DNA of 9,257 nucleotides from a bacterium (GTDB lineage: Bacteria > Actinomycetota > Actinomycetes > Actinomycetales > Actinomycetaceae), in assembly GCA_030544165.1 (NCBI GenBank), contig JAUNRP010000072.1, positions 1 to 9,257 of the forward strand, written 5' to 3'. A model generated the notes under the pieces. It was not told where the DNA came from, did not search any database, and was given only the letters and a program-made list of their open reading frames with translations. Made by a program: the position numbers and the translations under genes. This document shows positions 5,673-9,257 of the stretch, piece after piece (positions within the stretch are counted from its first letter, which is position 1; every line of letters begins with the position of its first letter).

Positions 5673-5912
5673 ATGATGAACGGAATGCAGTCCCTCCGCC
5701 TCCTGATCGACGGCATGACCTGCAGCAACTGCGTCAACCACGTGGACAACGCCCTCTCCGCCCTGGACGAGGTCCACGAGATCATGACCACCCTCAAGCC
5801 CGAGGGCACCACGCAGGTGGTCATCACGCTCAACGACGAGATCTCCGATGACAAGCTCCGCGAGACCATCGAGGAAGCGGGCTACACCCTCGTAGGGGTC
5901 GAGCGCCGGTGA
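5673..5912 (+). CDS. copZ: Copper chaperone CopZ (heavy-metal-associated domain protein)
   Basis: A 79-residue single HMA-domain protein that binds Cu(I) in the cytosol and passes it to CopA. The metal loop GMTCSNC has ligands C17 and C20, followed by the usual helix CVNHVDNALSAL and the C-terminal IEEAGYTLVGV. Length is typical for the family (about 70). Three ATGs compete (5673, 5676, 5685); 5673 is chosen because AAAGGAG at 5659-5665 stands 7 nt before it. The gene lies 69 nt after csoR in a C-rich spacer that opens with two tandem copies of CCCCCTGA (5605-5620) and has no visible terminator or second promoter, so it is probably cotranscribed with csoR. Its stop codon overlaps the copA start. 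Confidence 0.93.
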   Translation: MMNGMQSLRLLIDGMTCSNCVNHVDNALSALDEVHEIMTTLKPEGTTQVVITLNDEISDDKLRETIEEAGYTLVGVERR

Positions 5913-8401
5913 CAGCCGCCCCGAAGAACGCCCCCTCCCCCACCCCCGGCGATAACGTCCTCGCCGAGGTCGACCTCCAGATCGAGGGCATGACCTGCGC
6001 CTCCTGCGTGGGCCACGTGGAGCGCCGCCTCAACAAGATGCCCGGCGTCTCCGCGGTGGTCAACCTCGCCACCGAACGCGCCAAGGTCAGCCTCACCGAG
6101 GACCACTCGGACGCGGACCTCGAGGCTGCGGTCTCGGCCGCTGGGTACTCCGGCACCGTCACGCGCCGTCGTCCCATGTCCGACGACGGCGGGCCCGCCA
6201 CCGCCGCCACCTCACCTGACCCGGGCGCGCGTGCCGTCGGTGAGAGTGCTCCCGGCGGACACGCGGGCGCGCTTGCCGAGAACGACGCCGTCCACCCCGA
6301 GCACGAGGCCCACAAGGGCCACGACCCCCTCTCCGGCCACTCCCACGAGGGCCACGGCTCCGCCCCGGACGCCGATACCTCCGATCCCTCCACCCGCCGC
6401 CAGGCGGACCTGAAGCGCCGCTTCATCGTCTCCGCGATCCTGACGGTGCCGGTCTTCGTCCTCTCGATGTTCCCGGCCACCCAGTTCCCGGGCTGGCAGT
6501 GGCTGGCCATGGCGCTCACACTGCCGGTGGTGGGATGGGCGGCCTGGCCGTTCCACACGGCCGCGTTCCGCGCAGCCCGCCACGGCACCTCCACGATGGA
6601 CACGCTCGTCTCGATCGGCACGCTCTCGGCCACGCTCTGGTCGCTGTGGGCGATCACGCTGGGCGGCTCGGGCGAGATCGGGATGCGGATGGAGATGAGC
6701 CTGTGGCCCCGCGCCGCCGGCGAACACGCCGCGCACCCGGAGCTCTACTTCGAGGTGGCCGCGGTGGTCATCACATTCCTCCTCCTCGGCCGCTGGCTCG
6801 AGTCCCGCTCGCGCCGCGCCGCCGGCAACGCCCTGCGGGCGCTCGCCAAGATGCAGCCCGCGGAGGCCACCAAGATCGTCCGCGCCGGTTCCATCTCCCG
6901 CGAGATCCGCGTGCCTTTGGACCAGATCCAGGTGGGCGACTCCTTCCGGGTGGAGCCCGGCGAGAAGATCGCCACGGACGGCACCGTCACCGGCGGACGC
7001 TCCGCCGTGGACGCCTCGCTCCTCACCGGCGAATCGGTCCCCGTGGAGGTGGGCCCGGGAGACACGGTCACCGGCGCCACCCTCAACACCTCCGGCTCCC
7101 TCATCATCCGCGCCACCCGCGTGGGTGAGGACACCACGCTCGCCCAGATCGGCCACCTCGTGGAGGAGGCCCAGGTGGGCAAGGCCCCGGTCCAGCGCAT
7201 CGCGGACCGGGTCTCCGCCATCTTCGTGCCCGTGGTGCTCGTGATCGCGGTGATCACGTTCGCCCTGTGGCTCGTCCTCGGCGGCACCCTCGCCCAGGCG
7301 TTCACCGCCGCGATCGCCGTGCTCATCATCGCGTGCCCGTGTGCGCTCGGACTCGCCACGCCCACCGCCCTGCTGGCCGGAACGGGCCGCGCCGCCCAGC
7401 GCGGCATCCTGATCCGTGGCCCGGAGGTCCTCGAGGCAACCCGCCGCATCGATTCCGTACTCCTGGACAAGACCGGCACCCTCACCACCGGCCGCATGAC
7501 CTTCGATCGCGCCCTCCCCCTCGGGGAGGCCACCGAGGAGGAGATCCTCACCCGCGCCGCCGCCGCCGAGGCCCCCTCGGAGCACCCGATCGCCAAGGCG
7601 ATCGTCCGCGGCGCCCAGGACGCCGGCCTCACCCTCCCCACCGCCACCGACTTCACCTCGGACACCGGCCTCGGCGTCACCGCCACTGTTGACGGCACCC
7701 CCACCACCATCGGCAGGCTCACGCACCTACGGGACTCAGGCCTCGCCGTCGACGACGACGCCCTCCTCGCGCTCGAACGTGCCGAGTCCGGGGGTGGGAC
7801 TGCCGTCGCGCTGGGCTGGGACGGCCGGGTCCGCGGGCTCCTCGTGGTGCGCGACGCCCCCAAGGAGGGGGCCGCCGCCGCGATCGCGGCCCTGGGCGAT
7901 CTCGGCGTGACGCCCATCCTTCTCACCGGGGATGCGGAGGCGCCCGCGCGGGCCGTGGCGGAGGCCGTCGGCATCAGCGATGTGCGCGCCGGCGTACTGC
8001 CCACCGAGAAGCGGGACGTGGTGGCCGAGTTCCAGCAGGGCGGCCACCAGGTGGCCATGGTGGGTGACGGCGTGAACGACGCCGCCGCCCTCGCCCAGGC
8101 CGGCACGCACGGCCTCGGTATCGCGATGGGCACCGGGACGGATGTGGCCAAGGAGGCGAGCGACATCACCATTGTTTCCGGGGATCCGCGCGCCGTGCCG
8201 GAGGCGATCTCGATCAGCCGCGCCACCCTGCGGGTGATCAAGCAGAACCTGTTCTGGGCCTTCGCCTACAACGTGGCGGCGATCCCGCTGGCGGCGTTCG
8301 GCCTGCTCAACCCGATGATCGCGGGCGTGGCGATGGCGTTCTCATCTGTGCTGGTGGTGGGCAACTCGCTGCGCCTCCGCCACGCCGGCGGCGCGGCCTG
8401 A
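5909..8401 (+). CDS. copA: Cu(I)-exporting P1B-1-type ATPase CopA
   Basis: CopA pumps Cu(I) out of the cytoplasm using ATP. The 830 residues show the full P1B layout. One N-terminal HMA domain (about 18-84) carries GMTCASC with C30 and C33. A His-rich linker has eight His between H118 and H149. Four membrane helices lie at about 171-296. The actuator domain has TGES (373-376). Membrane helices 5 and 6 include C476-P477-C478. The phosphorylation site DKTGTLT has D520, SEHP has H559-P560, and GDGVND is at 719-724. Two C-terminal helices carry Y787-N788 and M809 with S813. CPC, YN and MxxxS together mark Cu(I) specificity (P1B-1). The GTG start at 5909 overlaps the copZ stop by 4 nt (GTGA), suggesting translational coupling. 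Expression should follow the CsoR-controlled promoter at 5252-5280. The coding strand is C-rich for most of its length and becomes balanced towards the 3' end. Confidence 0.97.
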   Translation: MTAAPKNAPSPTPGDNVLAEVDLQIEGMTCASCVGHVERRLNKMPGVSAVVNLATERAKVSLTEDHSDADLEAAVSAAGYSGTVTRRRPMSDDGGPATAATSPDPGARAVGESAPGGHAGALAENDAVHPEHEAHKGHDPLSGHSHEGHGSAPDADTSDPSTRRQADLKRRFIVSAILTVPVFVLSMFPATQFPGWQWLAMALTLPVVGWAAWPFHTAAFRAARHGTSTMDTLVSIGTLSATLWSLWAITLGGSGEIGMRMEMSLWPRAAGEHAAHPELYFEVAAVVITFLLLGRWLESRSRRAAGNALRALAKMQPAEATKIVRAGSISREIRVPLDQIQVGDSFRVEPGEKIATDGTVTGGRSAVDASLLTGESVPVEVGPGDTVTGATLNTSGSLIIRATRVGEDTTLAQIGHLVEEAQVGKAPVQRIADRVSAIFVPVVLVIAVITFALWLVLGGTLAQAFTAAIAVLIIACPCALGLATPTALLAGTGRAAQRGILIRGPEVLEATRRIDSVLLDKTGTLTTGRMTFDRALPLGEATEEEILTRAAAAEAPSEHPIAKAIVRGAQDAGLTLPTATDFTSDTGLGVTATVDGTPTTIGRLTHLRDSGLAVDDDALLALERAESGGGTAVALGWDGRVRGLLVVRDAPKEGAAAAIAALGDLGVTPILLTGDAEAPARAVAEAVGISDVRAGVLPTEKRDVVAEFQQGGHQVAMVGDGVNDAAALAQAGTHGLGIAMGTGTDVAKEASDITIVSGDPRAVPEAISISRATLRVIKQNLFWAFAYNVAAIPLAAFGLLNPMIAGVAMAFSSVLVVGNSLRLRHAGGAA

Positions 8402-8483
8402 GGGTTGCGAGCCGCCAGCGGCCCACCGCCCCAGGGGCAGGTCGGGTGCGGATGCAGGTGCGGCACGAAAGTCTGGCGCACCC
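8402..8483. terminator. Short convergent gap after copA, weak hairpin-forming sequence
   Basis: The 82 nt between copA and the convergent DUF2252 gene must separate two transcripts. It holds several small stems: GCCGC-CA-GCGGC at 8411-8422, GCCCC-A-GGGGC at 8428-8438, and a 7-bp pair GGGTGCG (8444-8450) with CGCACCC (8477-8483) across 26 nt. None is followed by a T-tract on either strand, so an intrinsic terminator is possible but not shown. Confidence 0.25.
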
Positions 8484-9257
8484 TCACGTGGGGAGGTGGC
8501 CGGCCTCGATGGCGGCCACGAAGGCCGCGTGGTCCTTCTCCGTCTGATCGGCGTACGCCCGCGCCCAGCGCGCGAACGCCACCGCCGCCGCATCGGACTT
8601 CCCCAGGTACCCCGCGATCCGCGAGGCGCCCGAGGTCCGCGCGTGCCCCTTCGCCAGGAGGTGCCCCACGATCCCCGCGTAGTCGCGCAGCGCCTGCGGG
8701 GTGATCGCCCCCAGATCGATCGTGCCCTTCTGGTTCCTCCACTGGCGCACGTAGTAGTCCCGCCCGCCGAACGAGGTCCACCCGAGCAGAGGATCGGAGA
8801 CGGTCTGCAGGTCCTGCTGGTACTCCACCACGCGTTCGCCCTGGTGGCGGTGCCACGCCTTGTCGCCGTGTACGAACGGGGCGATCACCGAGCGCCGCGC
8901 CTCCTTGAGTTGGAGGAACAGCACGTCGTCCTCCTCGGAGCCCTCCAGCAACGCCACGTACGCTCGCAGCCCCACGGACCCCACGCCCACCACCTTGTGG
9001 GCCAGGTCCGCCAGGTAGTAGGAGCCCACCACGCGCCGCCACTGGGACGTCAGCGTCTCCAGGTACTCATCGAGCGCGCCGGCCACCTGGTCCCACCGCT
9101 CCTCCGGCACCCGCGTGACCACGGGCGGGTCCTCCACGATCCGCCGCTCCCCCTGGGCCTCGCCACCCGTGATCTTGGGGAGCTTGCGGTCCGAGACGTT
9201 CTTCCGCGCCTTCTTCACCGTGCGCTCGATCTCGCCGCGCAGCGAGTACTCGGTCAC
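8484..9257 (-). CDS. DUF2252 family protein, C-terminal part (runs off the window)
   Basis: The visible 257 residues match the C-terminal half of DUF2252 proteins, which are usually well over 400 residues and distantly kinase-like; their function is not established. Recognisable stretches are RRIVEDPPVV, YYLADLAHKVVGVGSVGLR, VLFLQLKEARRSVIAPF, GERVVEYQQDLQTVSDPLLGW, GRDYYVRQWRNQKG, IAGYLGKSDA and ARAYADQTEKDHAAFVAAI. The stop codon is the TCA (minus-strand TGA) at 8484-8486. The first visible codon is a GTG on the very last base of the window, but the N-terminal family half is missing, so this is almost certainly an internal Val and the real start lies beyond 9257. The gene is convergent with copA and is not part of the copper operon. 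Its coding strand is G-rich, like purB. Confidence 0.88.
   Translation of the reverse strand: MTEYSLRGEIERTVKKARKNVSDRKLPKITGGEAQGERRIVEDPPVVTRVPEERWDQVAGALDEYLETLTSQWRRVVGSYYLADLAHKVVGVGSVGLRAYVALLEGSEEDDVLFLQLKEARRSVIAPFVHGDKAWHRHQGERVVEYQQDLQTVSDPLLGWTSFGGRDYYVRQWRNQKGTIDLGAITPQALRDYAGIVGHLLAKGHARTSGASRIAGYLGKSDAAAVAFARWARAYADQTEKDHAAFVAAIEAGHLPT

Noticed and set aside
6212..8241. Two long minus-strand open frames (about 500 codons each) opposite copA
   Set aside because: copA has every expected motif on the plus strand. The antisense products are Gly/Arg/Ala- or Ser/Arg-rich without family features.
9255..9257. GTG at the right edge as the start of the DUF2252 gene
   Set aside because: The family's N-terminal half is absent, so the codon is most likely an internal Val and the gene continues outside the window.

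Overview
The window is very GC-rich and reads like the chromosome of a high-GC Gram-positive bacterium (Actinomycetota, most likely Micrococcales). That placement rests on GC-dominated third codon positions, GTG starts, start codons sitting 6-8 nt after -10-like hexamers (leaderless transcripts), and the familiar actinobacterial csoR-copZ-copA order. No species can be named from the sequence alone. Six complete genes lie on the plus strand and one incomplete gene on the minus strand enters from the right edge. No tRNA, rRNA, CRISPR array or transposase gene is visible, and no gene-free stretch exceeds 150 nt.

Left part (1-2493): purB, adenylosuccinate lyase of purine synthesis, is followed after a 146-nt G-run-rich gap by a DedA-family membrane protein. 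Both look leaderless. The gap carries two overlapping G-quadruplex-type motifs.

Middle part (2494-5157): a 297-residue protein combines an N-terminal winged-helix (AbiEi-like) region with a C-terminal DUF559 (Vsr-like, PD-(D/E)xK) nuclease domain. Its last codons form the left arm of a perfect 21-bp inverted repeat (3425-3445 / 3501-3521) that encloses a second, nested hairpin. This gene-plus-palindrome unit is the most unusual thing in the window and may be a repeat element tied to a nuclease gene. After it comes a 519-residue cytosolic protein of unknown function: an N-terminal domain, an Ala/Pro/Gly-rich linker, and a C-terminal domain that resembles YezG/DUF600 immunity proteins.

Right part (5158-8401): a copper-homeostasis operon. 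A promoter with a -35, a 17-bp spacer and a -10 is overlapped by a perfect CsoR-type palindrome and drives csoR (Cu(I)-sensing repressor), copZ (copper chaperone) and copA (Cu(I)-exporting P1B-1 ATPase with a His-rich linker). When Cu(I) binds CsoR the repressor should release the operator. CopZ then delivers Cu(I) to CopA for export. copZ and copA overlap by 4 nt. Convergent to copA, on the minus strand, is the C-terminal part of a DUF2252 protein whose N-terminus lies beyond the window.

Base composition changes along the plus strand: purB and dedA are G-rich on the coding strand, while the region from the DUF559 gene through most of copA is C-rich.
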